In this document: positions 1 to 8,067 of the stretch, one piece after another
Layout of the letters: every line of letters starts with the position of its first letter
Numbering within the stretch: the first letter of the stretch is position 1
Source: Chitinophagaceae bacterium
GTDB lineage: Bacteria > Bacteroidota > Bacteroidia > Chitinophagales > Chitinophagaceae
Length of the DNA stretch: 57,749 bases
Reading direction: 5' to 3'
Assembly: GCA_016787085.1 (NCBI GenBank)
Contig: JAEUVJ010000044.1
Span: 1-57,749 of the forward strand
Program-made: the position numbers and the translations under genes
The notes under the pieces: generated by a model
Told to the model about the DNA's origin: nothing
Seen by the model: the letters and a program-made list of their open reading frames with translations, nothing else
The model's database searches: none

Positions 1-386
1 CCCGGTTTATCACTCTTTTCATCCGGATGCATCGGGCAACTGTAGCCATGCATTTCTTTCATCTTCATTTTTTCCTTCGGTGACTGGGTCATATCCATGC
101 CGCATTTGGAACACTTACCCGGTTTGTCGCTGTTCTCATCAGGATGCATGGGACAGCGATAGCTGTTCATCTCCTTCATCTTCATTTTCTCTTTGGGGGT
201 TTTAGCCAGGTCCATCCCGCATTTGGAACACTTGCCCGCCTTATCACTCTTTTCTTCCGGGTGCATAGGACAACTGTAAACAGCAACTTTCACTTTTTCG
301 TCCTTTTTTTCTTTATTATCCTGTGCAGGTGCTGACACAGCAATGGTGGCAAAGGCAACCACCAGCAATATCCATATGGCTCTCAT
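1..386 (-). CDS. Secreted heavy-metal-binding repeat protein (partial)
   Basis: The reading frame starts at the ATG complementary to 384-386 and runs off the left edge, so the C-terminus is missing. Residues 1-22 form a signal peptide ending near SAPAQ. At least three copies of a roughly 39-residue unit follow, each with the pattern Y-x-C-P-M-H-P-[DE], then KC-x-KCGMD and a lysine-methionine-rich linker (KEKMKMKEM). The CPMHP/CxxCGM pattern is the heavy-metal-binding domain found in copper-handling proteins and in CusB and P-type ATPase N-termini. A periplasmic or surface copper- or zinc-binding role is inferred. The repeats are also conserved at DNA level with a 117-base period, which suggests recent tandem duplication. 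The number of units cannot be known from this window. Confidence 0.85.
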   Translation of the reverse strand, partial: MRAIWILLVVAFATIAVSAPAQDNKEKKDEKVKVAVYSCPMHPEEKSDKAGKCSKCGMDLAKTPKEKMKMKEMNSYRCPMHPDENSDKPGKCSKCGMDMTQSPKEKMKMKEMHGYSCPMHPDEKSDKP

Positions 387-401
387 ATTAATAAGTTTTC
401 C

Positions 402-409
402 CAAAGTTA
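402..409 (-). promoter_or_regulatory. Possible -7 promoter element for the metal-binding repeat gene
   Basis: On the minus strand the sequence TAACTTTG matches the Bacteroidota -7 consensus TAnnTTTG and lies about 16 bases before the ATG at 386. No convincing -33 TTTG is present at the right distance, so this is only a half-site match. Confidence 0.25.
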
Positions 410-574
410 CCGGCATTTTATCTTTCAGAAGATAGTATGACCAAAATCATACTGTTTCGTTTCGTCGGTGCAATAGCCTTACTCACGGGTACTTAGCTAT
501 TCCTTAGCACCTGCGCTTCTACTTTCACGTTACAGAAAACAATCCACCATTCTGTTTATTCAATAACACAGGTT

Positions 575-1352
575 ATGAGACTTTATACATTCCTTTACCC
601 GGCCCTGCTTGCTGTTGCAGCAATCATGATAATACAATCCTGCAAAAAAGATGATGTGATCGCCGATGATGACGATGATACCACTAACACCGCTGATAAT
701 GGTTTTGTGACCAATACAAAAGACACCACATTCATCAATGCTGTTGTGATCAAATACACGGATACTTCCGTTACCGTCACCATCCTTTCATCAGCAGCGG
801 TGTGACAGTGGCTGTTACCAACCGTGATGTAGTGGTCACTTCAACGACTACCAGTACCGAGGTCAATTATGTATTATCGGGCAAGACCAGTTATGGACTG
901 TTCAAACTTTACGGCGAGTATAAGTTCGGTCTTATCCTGAATGGCGTCAGCATCGTCAATGATGACGGGCCGGCTATCAATATACAGTGCGGCAAGAAGA
1001 ATACGATCACCATCCTGAAAGGTACCAATAACCGGCTGATCGACAGCGCTACCTATGCTACCAGCACCGAAGACCAGAAAGCTGCTTTCTTCAGCGAAGG
1101 ACAATTAGTGATCAGCGGAGGAGGCAACCTGAGTGTGACCGGTAAATACAAACATGGTATCTGTAGCGATGATTATATCTCCATGAGCGGCGGGACACTC
1201 ACGAAAATGGGTTCTTTTTACTTGAAGACATTGGCTACCCTGTTATGCTGATCATGATCCGGAATGCCGGTGCCTGGCATAAGTCTGATGGTACCCGATT
1301 ATTTACAGGCAGCTCCCATAACAGCATCAACCTGCGACGACTTGTGTGCTGA
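575..1352 (+). pseudogene. Carbohydrate-binding domain lipoprotein, frameshifted and truncated
   Basis: The first frame (575-805) encodes a lipoprotein start (lipobox IIQSC, then an aspartate-rich linker) and ends in VTVT followed by a stop. The next frame (from about 781, continuing to 1251) reads [12 protein letters not shown], then [23 protein letters not shown] and [10 protein letters not shown]. These are typical of the Cthe_2159-type carbohydrate-binding domain of Bacteroidota. A single lost base near 776-785 would restore VTNPF across the junction. The second half of the domain is missing. After about 1203 the sequence reads openly in a third frame to a stop at 1350-1352 (LEDIGYP, AGAWHKSDGT), which is not this family. 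So one frameshift, one deletion and a foreign or unrelated tail are visible. The identity of the tail is unknown. Confidence 0.75.
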
Positions 1353-1460
1353 ACAAAAATTCTGCAATCTGTTAATAAACGTTACATTTAGATTGTCTTC
1401 ACCCCTTGCAACAATTTTTTCCGCCCTCTTCTTATTTTAATTATTTAAAACACAAAACCA

Positions 1461-2201
1461 ATGAAACAGCTAAGATGTAACGGCCTGCTATTTTGTGCAG
1501 CCCTTGTATTTATTTTAAGTTCCTGCGGTGAAAGCGGTAGTGGAGAAAAGAACGGCGCTGATACCAACACCAATGCAACCACGGGCACTGAACCTGTGAC
1601 ACCGCCCAGCACTATTGTTACCACTCCTGAGAACATGGCGATCATCATCCACAAAGTGGCCGATTATGACAAATGGATAGTGGCCTACGAAGCCCATGAC
1701 TCCGCACGGTTGGCTAACGGGCTGCATAATTACGTCATCGGCCGCGGTATGCAGGACCCCAATATGGTGATGGTTGCCCTGAAAGCAGATGATATTACCA
1801 AAGCAAAATCATTTTCCAAAGATCCCGGACTGAAAGCCGCCATGCAAAAAGCCGGCGTAACAGGCCAGCCTTCCGTTTCTTTTGTCAATGCAACCTGGCA
1901 GGATACAGCTAATATTGGTTCAGTACCCCGTTCTATGACCACATTTACCATCAAAGACTGGGATAACTGGCAAAAGAATTTTGCAGATGGCAAACAGGAG
2001 AGAATGGATAATGGCATTACTGATCGTGTCGTTGGCCATGAGGCAGACGACAATAAAAAAGTGGTGCTCGTAACGGCAGTAATGGATACGACGAAAGCTT
2101 TTGCCTACTATAAATCGGATATGCTGAAGAAAAGAAGAGAAGCCGGCGGATTGACCAGCGAACCGAAGCGGTTCTTATTCTATGTTGCGAAGCGTTACTA
2201 A
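1461..2201 (+). CDS. Lipoprotein with two tandem alpha-beta barrel-like repeats
   Basis: A 246-residue protein with a clear lipoprotein signal (MKQLRCNGLL... lipobox LSSC) and a threonine/asparagine-rich linker to about residue 50. Two similar halves follow. Each has an aromatic start motif (IIHKVADYDKW in the first, FTIKDWDNW in the second), a middle NG-[LI] segment (LANGLHNYVIG, MDNGITDRVVG), a D-[DP]-N...VMVAL/VVLVTAV strand, and a K-S/KA..KDP-like helix. This is the layout of stress-responsive or ABM-like dimeric alpha-beta barrel domains, here duplicated in one chain. It probably sits on the periplasmic or outer face of a membrane. No catalytic residues can be assigned. A strong hairpin terminator follows at 2229. 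Confidence 0.75.
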   Translation: MKQLRCNGLLFCAALVFILSSCGESGSGEKNGADTNTNATTGTEPVTPPSTIVTTPENMAIIIHKVADYDKWIVAYEAHDSARLANGLHNYVIGRGMQDPNMVMVALKADDITKAKSFSKDPGLKAAMQKAGVTGQPSVSFVNATWQDTANIGSVPRSMTTFTIKDWDNWQKNFADGKQERMDNGITDRVVGHEADDNKKVVLVTAVMDTTKAFAYYKSDMLKKRREAGGLTSEPKRFLFYVAKRY

Positions 2202-2228
2202 AGATCAGGATAAATAAACTTCTATAAA

Positions 2229-2256
2229 GGGTCTGTGATTGCACAGGCCCTTTTTT
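2229..2256 (+). terminator. Rho-independent terminator of the 1461-2201 lipoprotein gene
   Basis: GGGTCTGTG pairs with CACAGGCCC across the four-base loop ATTG (one G-T pair), directly followed by six T residues. Confidence 0.85.
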
Positions 2257-2351
2257 GTTGGTGTGATTCAACCCGCATGACAGTCACTACCATTCTTTGT
2301 ACTAGTAAATGGAATACAGACCACAACTACGGTAGTACTAAATGTGAAAGC

Positions 2352-4142
2352 TCACGAAAGAAAATACATCTTCATCGCTCCGCGGTTCTTTACTTCGATC
2401 TCTCCACGGTATTCGCAGGAAAACTCATCTCTGATCTCCTGGTAAGTTGTTTCTGAAAGATTCACCCGTCCCGGTGCTGACATAGATTCCATGCGGGAAG
2501 CAATATTCACTGTATCGCCCCAGATATCATATTGCCATTTCTTTATACCCACAATACCGGCTACTACCGGCCCTGTATGTATGCCGATCCTGATCTCGAA
2601 ATGGCTAAGGCCATCAGCTGCATCTAATTTGCTTTTCACCAGACCAAGCATTTCTTTGGCAGCCTGTACCACCTGCCGGGCATGGGCGGGATCAGGTGTA
2701 GGAAGACCGCAGGCGCACATATACGAATCGCCCACTGTCTTGATCTTCTCCAAACCGTATTTTGTGGTGATCGCATCAAACTCCCGGAAGTAGTCATCAA
2801 TACTTTTTACCAGTTGCTCCGGCTCTGTACGCTCCGCTATCTTAGTGAACTGTACAAAATCAGTGAACAATACCGTGACCTTGTCAAATCTTACCGCTTC
2901 TACTTTGCCGTGCTGTTTTAACTCTTTCGCCGTTTCGGCAGGGAGGATATTCAACAGCAGGCTTTCTGATCTTTTCTTTTCTCTTGAAATATTCTTATAG
3001 TACCAGTACAAAGTACCAAGTAGTACTACTGCCAAACCTCCAATGATGGCTAAAGAAATAAGGACGTTGCGCTGGTTGCGTCGTTTCTGGTTGAGCAGAT
3101 CCACTTCCACCTGTTTGCGTGAGACCTCGAAATCGGTGCGGAGATCGGCCATTTTCTGTACCGATTGGACATTATTTACGCTATCCCGATAAAGGATATG
3201 ATTCTTGTAATATTTGAAGGCTTCGTCGCGGTTGCCTGTTTTCTCATACAGTTCTGAAAGCTTAAGACTGGCATCGCTGACCTGGTCTTTCAGTCCATAT
3301 TTTTCCGCCAGTGAAAGGCTTCTCCTTGCTTCAGATATAGCCTGATCTGTATTGCCTTTTTCAAGATAAATATCTGCCATGGACATCAGGTAAGAGCAGA
3401 TAGGGTCATACACTTCACTTTCTTCCAATATCGCTATGGCTTCATTGATGTTCCTTTCAGCCAGGTCATTTTTACCAATATTAGCGTACACCATTCCAAT
3501 ATTGCCGAGGTTGTATGCTTTACCAATTAAATAATTAATCTTTTCAGAAATGATTGTTGCTTCTTTGAAATATATGAGAGCAGAATCATACTTATGGTTG
3601 TCGTTGTATTCAGCACCTGCATTGGTAAGAGCTGCCGCCAATACAGTGGAGTCTCCTGATGTCCTGAGTGTAGAAATTGCCTTACGATAGTAAAGCATTG
3701 CATTTGAATGATTCTGTGATCCAGCATATATATCGGCAAGGGACATATAGGAATTTGCTTCACCAAGTGAATAACGAATTTTATTTGCAGCTTCAACACT
3801 TTTGAAATAGGCCTCCAGTGCCTCATCAAGATTGCCGAGTAGTTGTTCTTTAACTCCCTTTAAAGCATAGCCCCTATAAAGGTATAAGTTGTTATTGGTT
3901 TGAATGGATAATTCAATTAACTCCTCGGCGTACTTTAAGCCAAGATTAAGATTTCTTGATTCATTAAAAGACAATTGCCGGAGCAATTCCATCCTCGCTG
4001 TATCTTTCAGTTCGGTCTTTTTATAAAATTTGGCAAGGCTATCTGCCAGTTTCTGATCTTGCCCGAAAACAAACTGACTGATAAAGCAAAAAAAGCCTGC
4101 TAACAAATAACAGGCTTTTTCAATAAAAAGTTTAGTTATCAT
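2352..4142 (-). CDS. TPR-linked, membrane-anchored class III adenylate cyclase
   Basis: A 596-residue protein with a signal or anchor segment (1-27), about seven TPR-like repeats (residues about 35-320), one transmembrane helix (about 359-383), and a class III cyclase domain (about 415-596). Visible catalytic residues are metal-binding D428 (LFTDFV) and D472 (GDSY), adenine-selecting K468 (EKIKT) and D539 (QYDIWG), and the transition-state pair N546 and R550 (NIASR). The K/D pair favours ATP over GTP, so it should make cAMP. The TPR part would be periplasmic and the cyclase cytoplasmic, which fits a receptor that senses a protein or cell envelope partner. The gene is isolated, with no operon partner on the same strand close by. 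Confidence 0.9.
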   Translation of the reverse strand: MITKLFIEKACYLLAGFFCFISQFVFGQDQKLADSLAKFYKKTELKDTARMELLRQLSFNESRNLNLGLKYAEELIELSIQTNNNLYLYRGYALKGVKEQLLGNLDEALEAYFKSVEAANKIRYSLGEANSYMSLADIYAGSQNHSNAMLYYRKAISTLRTSGDSTVLAAALTNAGAEYNDNHKYDSALIYFKEATIISEKINYLIGKAYNLGNIGMVYANIGKNDLAERNINEAIAILEESEVYDPICSYLMSMADIYLEKGNTDQAISEARRSLSLAEKYGLKDQVSDASLKLSELYEKTGNRDEAFKYYKNHILYRDSVNNVQSVQKMADLRTDFEVSRKQVEVDLLNQKRRNQRNVLISLAIIGGLAVVLLGTLYWYYKNISREKKRSESLLLNILPAETAKELKQHGKVEAVRFDKVTVLFTDFVQFTKIAERTEPEQLVKSIDDYFREFDAITTKYGLEKIKTVGDSYMCACGLPTPDPAHARQVVQAAKEMLGLVKSKLDAADGLSHFEIRIGIHTGPVVAGIVGIKKWQYDIWGDTVNIASRMESMSAPGRVNLSETTYQEIRDEFSCEYRGEIEVKNRGAMKMYFLS

Positions 4143-4194
4143 TTAGCGTTAACGCAGTTTTTTGCGGTAGGCAATGTTTACGCATTTGAATCAA

Positions 4195-4518
4195 TCACTT
4201 TTTAGTTAGTACTGGAGATACAATTGTAATCTTTGGTGTTTTCTGTTTTTGACCTACTCCCAATCCTTTCCCATTTACCACAATTGTATAGGTCAGCCCT
4301 ACACCTGTACCAACCGGGCCATCCGTTGCAACTGTACCTGTCCAGTTATTCCTGGCAGACGGGGCGGGGTTAAAACTGCCTACCGTTGGTGTAATGCTTT
4401 GAATGGACGTTATGGTATTAGGATCAGGCACCCAGGTAATGGATTCACCAAGCGAGCCTACCAGATCATCGCATTTTAAATTACCTCTTGCGTCGATCGA
4501 AACATTGATGTTTGCCAT
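4195..4518 (-). CDS. Small hypothetical protein, 107 residues
   Basis: The preferred start is the ATG at 4516-4518 (MANINVSIDARGN), because the upstream stretch is AT-rich leader-like sequence. An upstream ATG at 4563 would add 15 residues. There is no signal peptide or membrane segment. The protein is rich in G, T, V, N and P and looks all-beta (ITWVPDPNTI, LTYTIVVNG, PKITIVSPVL), perhaps a small beta-sandwich. There is a cysteine near residue 15 (LKCDD). I do not recognise the family. It lies alone between the cyclase and the sulfur block. Confidence 0.6.
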   Translation of the reverse strand: MANINVSIDARGNLKCDDLVGSLGESITWVPDPNTITSIQSITPTVGSFNPAPSARNNWTGTVATDGPVGTGVGLTYTIVVNGKGLGVGQKQKTPKITIVSPVLTKK

Positions 4519-4827
4519 GTTTGTATGTTTAAAAGTGATAGAATCATGTGAATTTCTTTTCAACCGGGTAGCAGGTAAAATAAAGAGGGGCGGTTAATTT
4601 TTCGTTTCCTGAAGGGGAATTACCAAATTTGTTTCAAGTGGCACGAGTGGTGCGGAAACACTATTCTCAGTGGATACATGACGCATCATCACAGTATCTT
4701 GTAGTGAATATAACTAAATTGTTGTAAGGAACCTGTTCCCGATGAGTTTTTTGGGAAAGAGGGCCATCATTCTTGATATTTGTCAGCAACCGGCTGCAGC
4801 CAATACAGAAGAATGAAAAAAAAGATG

Positions 4828-5649
4828 TCACTTGCCCAATTCCTGGAAAACACTGCCATTCTCACCGGCGTTGAACCAGTTGAACTCTTTATGGAGCTTT
4901 ACCACATCGCCGATAATGACAAGAGAAGGAGAACTGAAAGAAAGATCAGCGAAATCAGCAGCGCATTTTTTTAATGTAGTAATATGTACTTTCTGATGTA
5001 CCGTAGTGGCCTGCTCGATCACAGCCAGCCCGGTAGCAGGTCTTTTTGAATACTGCAGCATCATTTCGGCCAGTTCAATGATATTTTTGGCCGCCATATA
5101 AAAAACCAGGGTATCCGTACTGGTCGCAATAGCCTTCCATTGATCGGTACTGAAATAATTATTGGGGTTGAAGGCGATGAACTGCACACCCTGCGCATAG
5201 CCTCTTGCTGTCAATGGTATGCCGGCATACGCAGAGGCGCCTGAGGCCGCTGTGATACCGGGTATGATCTCGAAAGGGATATTGTTTTCCTGCAAGGCCA
5301 GTAATTCATCCAGCACATTGCTGAAGAAAGCCACATCGCCACCCTTCAAACGCAAAACAGTTTTGCCGGCCAGCGCATGCTCTATGATCAGTGCCGTCAC
5401 TTCCTTTTGAACCAGTGAAGCATCATTGTAACCCTGTTTGCCAGCGAGTATGACTTCAGCTTCCTTGCGTGCATGATCATTGATAACAGAGAGGTTCACC
5501 AGCCTGTCAGTGATGATCACGTCTGCTTCTGCAATACGGCGTAGCAATTTCAGCGTGATCAGTTCCGGGTCACCGGGACCGGCCCCGGCAAGTATTACCC
5601 GGCCACCACCCTGTAGCCTGTTATCATTATGTAAATTCTGTTCCGGCAT
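4828..5649 (-). CDS. cobA: Uroporphyrinogen-III C-methyltransferase
   Basis: SAM-dependent methylation of uroporphyrinogen III at C2 and C7, the first step to siroheme and cobalamin. The 273-residue protein shows the family motifs VILAGAGPGDPELITLK (N-terminal glycine loop), LRLKGGDVAFFSN (second conserved loop), IPGITAASGASAYAGIPLTARG, and a C-terminal PSLVIIGDVV. The ATG at 5649 is chosen; a TTG eight codons upstream is less likely. It is the last gene of the minus-strand sulfur block, after cysN. The link is siroheme, the cofactor of assimilatory sulfite reductase, although no sulfite reductase is in the window. It is a stand-alone methyltransferase without the CysG dehydrogenase part. Confidence 0.93.
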   Translation of the reverse strand: MPEQNLHNDNRLQGGGRVILAGAGPGDPELITLKLLRRIAEADVIITDRLVNLSVINDHARKEAEVILAGKQGYNDASLVQKEVTALIIEHALAGKTVLRLKGGDVAFFSNVLDELLALQENNIPFEIIPGITAASGASAYAGIPLTARGYAQGVQFIAFNPNNYFSTDQWKAIATSTDTLVFYMAAKNIIELAEMMLQYSKRPATGLAVIEQATTVHQKVHITTLKKCAADFADLSFSSPSLVIIGDVVKLHKEFNWFNAGENGSVFQELGK

Positions 5650-5716
5650 ATTATACTTGTACCTCTTCAACAACAGCTTTGAAGAGAAGTTCGTAGGTAA
5701 GACAAATAATCGTGGC

Positions 5717-6961
5717 TTATTGCTGCAACAACACAGCGGCTACTGTGCTATTGCTGGTCTCATCTACCAGTATTGCGCTGCCATTGACGCTGAGTATTGT
5801 ATAGGGATCATATACCAAAGGGGATGCCGTTTTGACCGTAGCCTTTACCACTTCATTCAGTTTCACATTTCCCTCCACCGGTTGCTGCTGCAGGCTGTTT
5901 ACATCCAGTTTGTATTCTACATTTCGCACTACAGCCCTTACCAGGCGGCTGTTATGCTGAAGCAGGTATTTGTTACCAGCTATCAGGGGTTTATCATCCA
6001 TCCAGCAGAGCAATACTTCCAGTTCATTGCTCACCCGGGGAAGGTTATCCGCTTTTACGATCGTGTCGCCGCGGCTGATATCAATATCTTCGCTAAGTTG
6101 TATGACGAGCGGCTGCGGAGCAAAAGCCTCTTCTACTTCTTTACCATTCACTTCCAGTTTACTGATCGTAGTAGAAATGCCTTGTGGCAATACAGTTACT
6201 TTATCCCCCTTTTTATAAATACCGCTGATCACCTTTCCGGCATAGCCACGGTAATCATGCAGTTCCTCTGTTTGAGGACGGATCACAAATTGCACCTGGA
6301 ATCTTGCATCGGTAAGATTGATATCATGGTCCAGCTCCACTTCCTCCAAAAACTCCAGCAGGGGTTTGCCATCATACCAGGTGATCTTTTCAGATCGGTC
6401 AACAATATTATCGCCATCCAGGGCACTGATAGGAATATACGTCACGTCCTGCAAGCCCAGTTGCTTTGCCACTTCAGCATACTCTATCACTATATTATTA
6501 TAGATATCCTGAGAATATTCTACCAGGTCCATTTTATTGACCGCTACCACCACATGCGGTATCTGCAGCAACGAAGCAATGATGGAATGGCGTCGAGTTT
6601 GCTCTACTACACCCTGCCTGGCATCAATGAGAATGATTATGAGGCTGGCATTCGATGCCCCGGTGATCATATTCCTGGTGTACTGCACATGCCCGGGTGC
6701 ATCGGCGATAATGAATTTTCTTTTGGGAGTTGTAAAATAACGATAAGCCACATCAATAGTGATACCCTGTTCCCGTTCTGCACGAAGGCCATCGGTCAGC
6801 AGGGCAAGGTCAACCGAACCGTCTGTCCTGTTCTTTGTTGATTTTTCCAATGCTTCCAATTGATCGATCAGGATATTCTTGCTGTCGTACAGCAAACGCC
6901 CGATCAATGTACTTTTGCCATCGTCCACACTGCCTGCGGTGATAAATCTCAATAGATCCAT
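5717..6961 (-). CDS. cysN: Sulfate adenylyltransferase subunit 1 (GTPase)
   Basis: The regulatory GTPase subunit of ATP sulfurylase, which couples GTP hydrolysis to APS formation by CysD. The 414-residue protein starts MDLLRFITAGSVDDGKST. It has P-loop GSVDDGKST (about 10-18), the EQGITIDVAYR switch I region, DAPGH (about 91-95) and NKMD (about 146-149), followed by elongation-factor-like beta-barrel domains. Length matches the stand-alone CysN form, without the fused APS kinase found in some CysNC proteins. It lies 125 bases after cysD. That gap holds a GC-rich palindromic repeat (see 6974-7085). Confidence 0.96.
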   Translation of the reverse strand: MDLLRFITAGSVDDGKSTLIGRLLYDSKNILIDQLEALEKSTKNRTDGSVDLALLTDGLRAEREQGITIDVAYRYFTTPKRKFIIADAPGHVQYTRNMITGASNASLIIILIDARQGVVEQTRRHSIIASLLQIPHVVVAVNKMDLVEYSQDIYNNIVIEYAEVAKQLGLQDVTYIPISALDGDNIVDRSEKITWYDGKPLLEFLEEVELDHDINLTDARFQVQFVIRPQTEELHDYRGYAGKVISGIYKKGDKVTVLPQGISTTISKLEVNGKEVEEAFAPQPLVIQLSEDIDISRGDTIVKADNLPRVSNELEVLLCWMDDKPLIAGNKYLLQHNSRLVRAVVRNVEYKLDVNSLQQQPVEGNVKLNEVVKATVKTASPLVYDPYTILSVNGSAILVDETSNSTVAAVLLQQ

Positions 6962-6973
6962 AATACCCTCTGT

Positions 6974-7085
6974 CTCCCTGAAGGGAGGACTTGGTTTGTA
7001 TAGCCCTTCATCATCGAAAGACCAAAATGTTAGAAAATATTATTATTTAGCAAAATAATATACTCCCCTTTAGGGGCTGGGGGTA
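6974..7085. repeat. Pair of GC-rich palindromic repeats in the cysD-cysN gap
   Basis: The gap holds a perfect CTCCCT-GA-AGGGAG palindrome at 6974-6987 and a second one at 7063-7083, CCCCT-TT-AGGGG followed by CTGGGGG. The second shares the string CTTyAGGGGCTGGGG with a site inside the 3' end of cysH (8094-8110). The stretch between them is AT-rich, unlike both flanking genes. This looks like dispersed REP-type sequence rather than promoter DNA. Confidence 0.5.
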
Positions 7086-7086
7086 T

Positions 7087-8046
7087 TTAAAAATACCCGT
7101 TCTTCTTCCTGTCTTCCATCGCTGCTTCTGTCACTTTATCATCTATTCTTGTTTCGCCTCTCTCGCTTATTCTTGTTGAAATAATTTCATTGATCACTTC
7201 ATCTAGTGTGGAGGCATTAGACTCCACCGCTGCGGTACAGGTCATGTCGCCCACCGTACGGTAACGGACTTTCTTTGTCAGCACTACATCTGATGCATCG
7301 GGTTGCACAAATTCACTGATCGCCACCAACTGGCCTTCGTGTTCTATCACTTTTCTTTCATGGGCAAAATAAATAGAAGGAAGGTCAACTTTTTCTTTAC
7401 GTATGAAATTCCAGATATCCAGTTCTGTCCAGTTGCTGATCGGAAATACACGGACATTCTCTCCTTTATGGATACGTCCGTTATAAATATTCCAGAGCTC
7501 AGGCCGTTGCAGCTTCGGATTCCATTGGCCAAACTCATCACGAACGGAAAAGATCCTTTCTTTGGCTCTTGCTTTTTCCTCATCCCGGCGGGCGCCGCCG
7601 ATACAGCAATCGAACCGGAACTCTTCAATAGTATCTAACAAGGTATAGGTCTGCAGCCAGTTGCGGCTGGGAAATTTTCCTTTTGGTTCTGTGAGGCTTT
7701 TTTGTTTGATAGTATCTTCCACTTTTCTGACAATAAGCGTAGCGCCTACTTCATTAGCCAGCCAGTCACGAAACTCCAATGCTTCGGGAAAATTGTGCCC
7801 GGTATCAATATGCACCAGCGGGAAAGGGATCTTTCCCGGGGCAAACGCCTTTCGGGCCAGGTGAACCAATGTAATGGAATCTTTACCTCCGCTAAAAAGC
7901 AAAGCGGGTCGTTCAAACTGTGCTGCCACTTCGCGGAAAATATGAATGCTTTCCGCCTCCAGTTGCTTCAGGTAATCAAGACCCCTTACTCTGCCGGCCT
8001 GCGGAGAAGGAAAGATTTCCTGATTTGATTTTTCACTCTTCGACAT
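7087..8046 (-). CDS. cysD: Sulfate adenylyltransferase subunit 2
   Basis: The catalytic subunit of ATP sulfurylase; it makes APS from sulfate and ATP with CysN. The 319-residue protein has the PP-loop LLFSGGKDSITLVHLARKAF (about residues 49-68), HIDTGHNFPE, and CCIGGARRDEEKARAKER, all hallmarks of CysD. The C-terminus ends in a basic DRKKNGYF, typical of the family. Residues about 9-22 (QEIFPSPQAGRVRG) look like an insertion: the DNA (about 7981-8008) is a GC-rich inverted sequence resembling the dispersed repeats of this region. The start at 8046 is kept because the reading frame continues into the insertion from a good ATG. It lies 21 bases after cysH. Confidence 0.95.
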   Translation of the reverse strand: MSKSEKSNQEIFPSPQAGRVRGLDYLKQLEAESIHIFREVAAQFERPALLFSGGKDSITLVHLARKAFAPGKIPFPLVHIDTGHNFPEALEFRDWLANEVGATLIVRKVEDTIKQKSLTEPKGKFPSRNWLQTYTLLDTIEEFRFDCCIGGARRDEEKARAKERIFSVRDEFGQWNPKLQRPELWNIYNGRIHKGENVRVFPISNWTELDIWNFIRKEKVDLPSIYFAHERKVIEHEGQLVAISEFVQPDASDVVLTKKVRYRTVGDMTCTAAVESNASTLDEVINEIISTRISERGETRIDDKVTEAAMEDRKKNGYF

Positions 8047-8067
8047 ATTCTTTTTTTAAACTGATCA

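Noticed and set aside
4780..4974. 64-residue plus-strand frame over the end of cobA
   Set aside because: It is antisense to conserved codons of the methyltransferase, has no independent support, and its only promoter-like match is a chance-level sigma-54 site.
5480..6841. 453-residue plus-strand frame antisense to cysN
   Set aside because: The minus strand encodes a complete CysN with all GTPase motifs; the antisense frame has no recognisable domain and only reflects codon bias.
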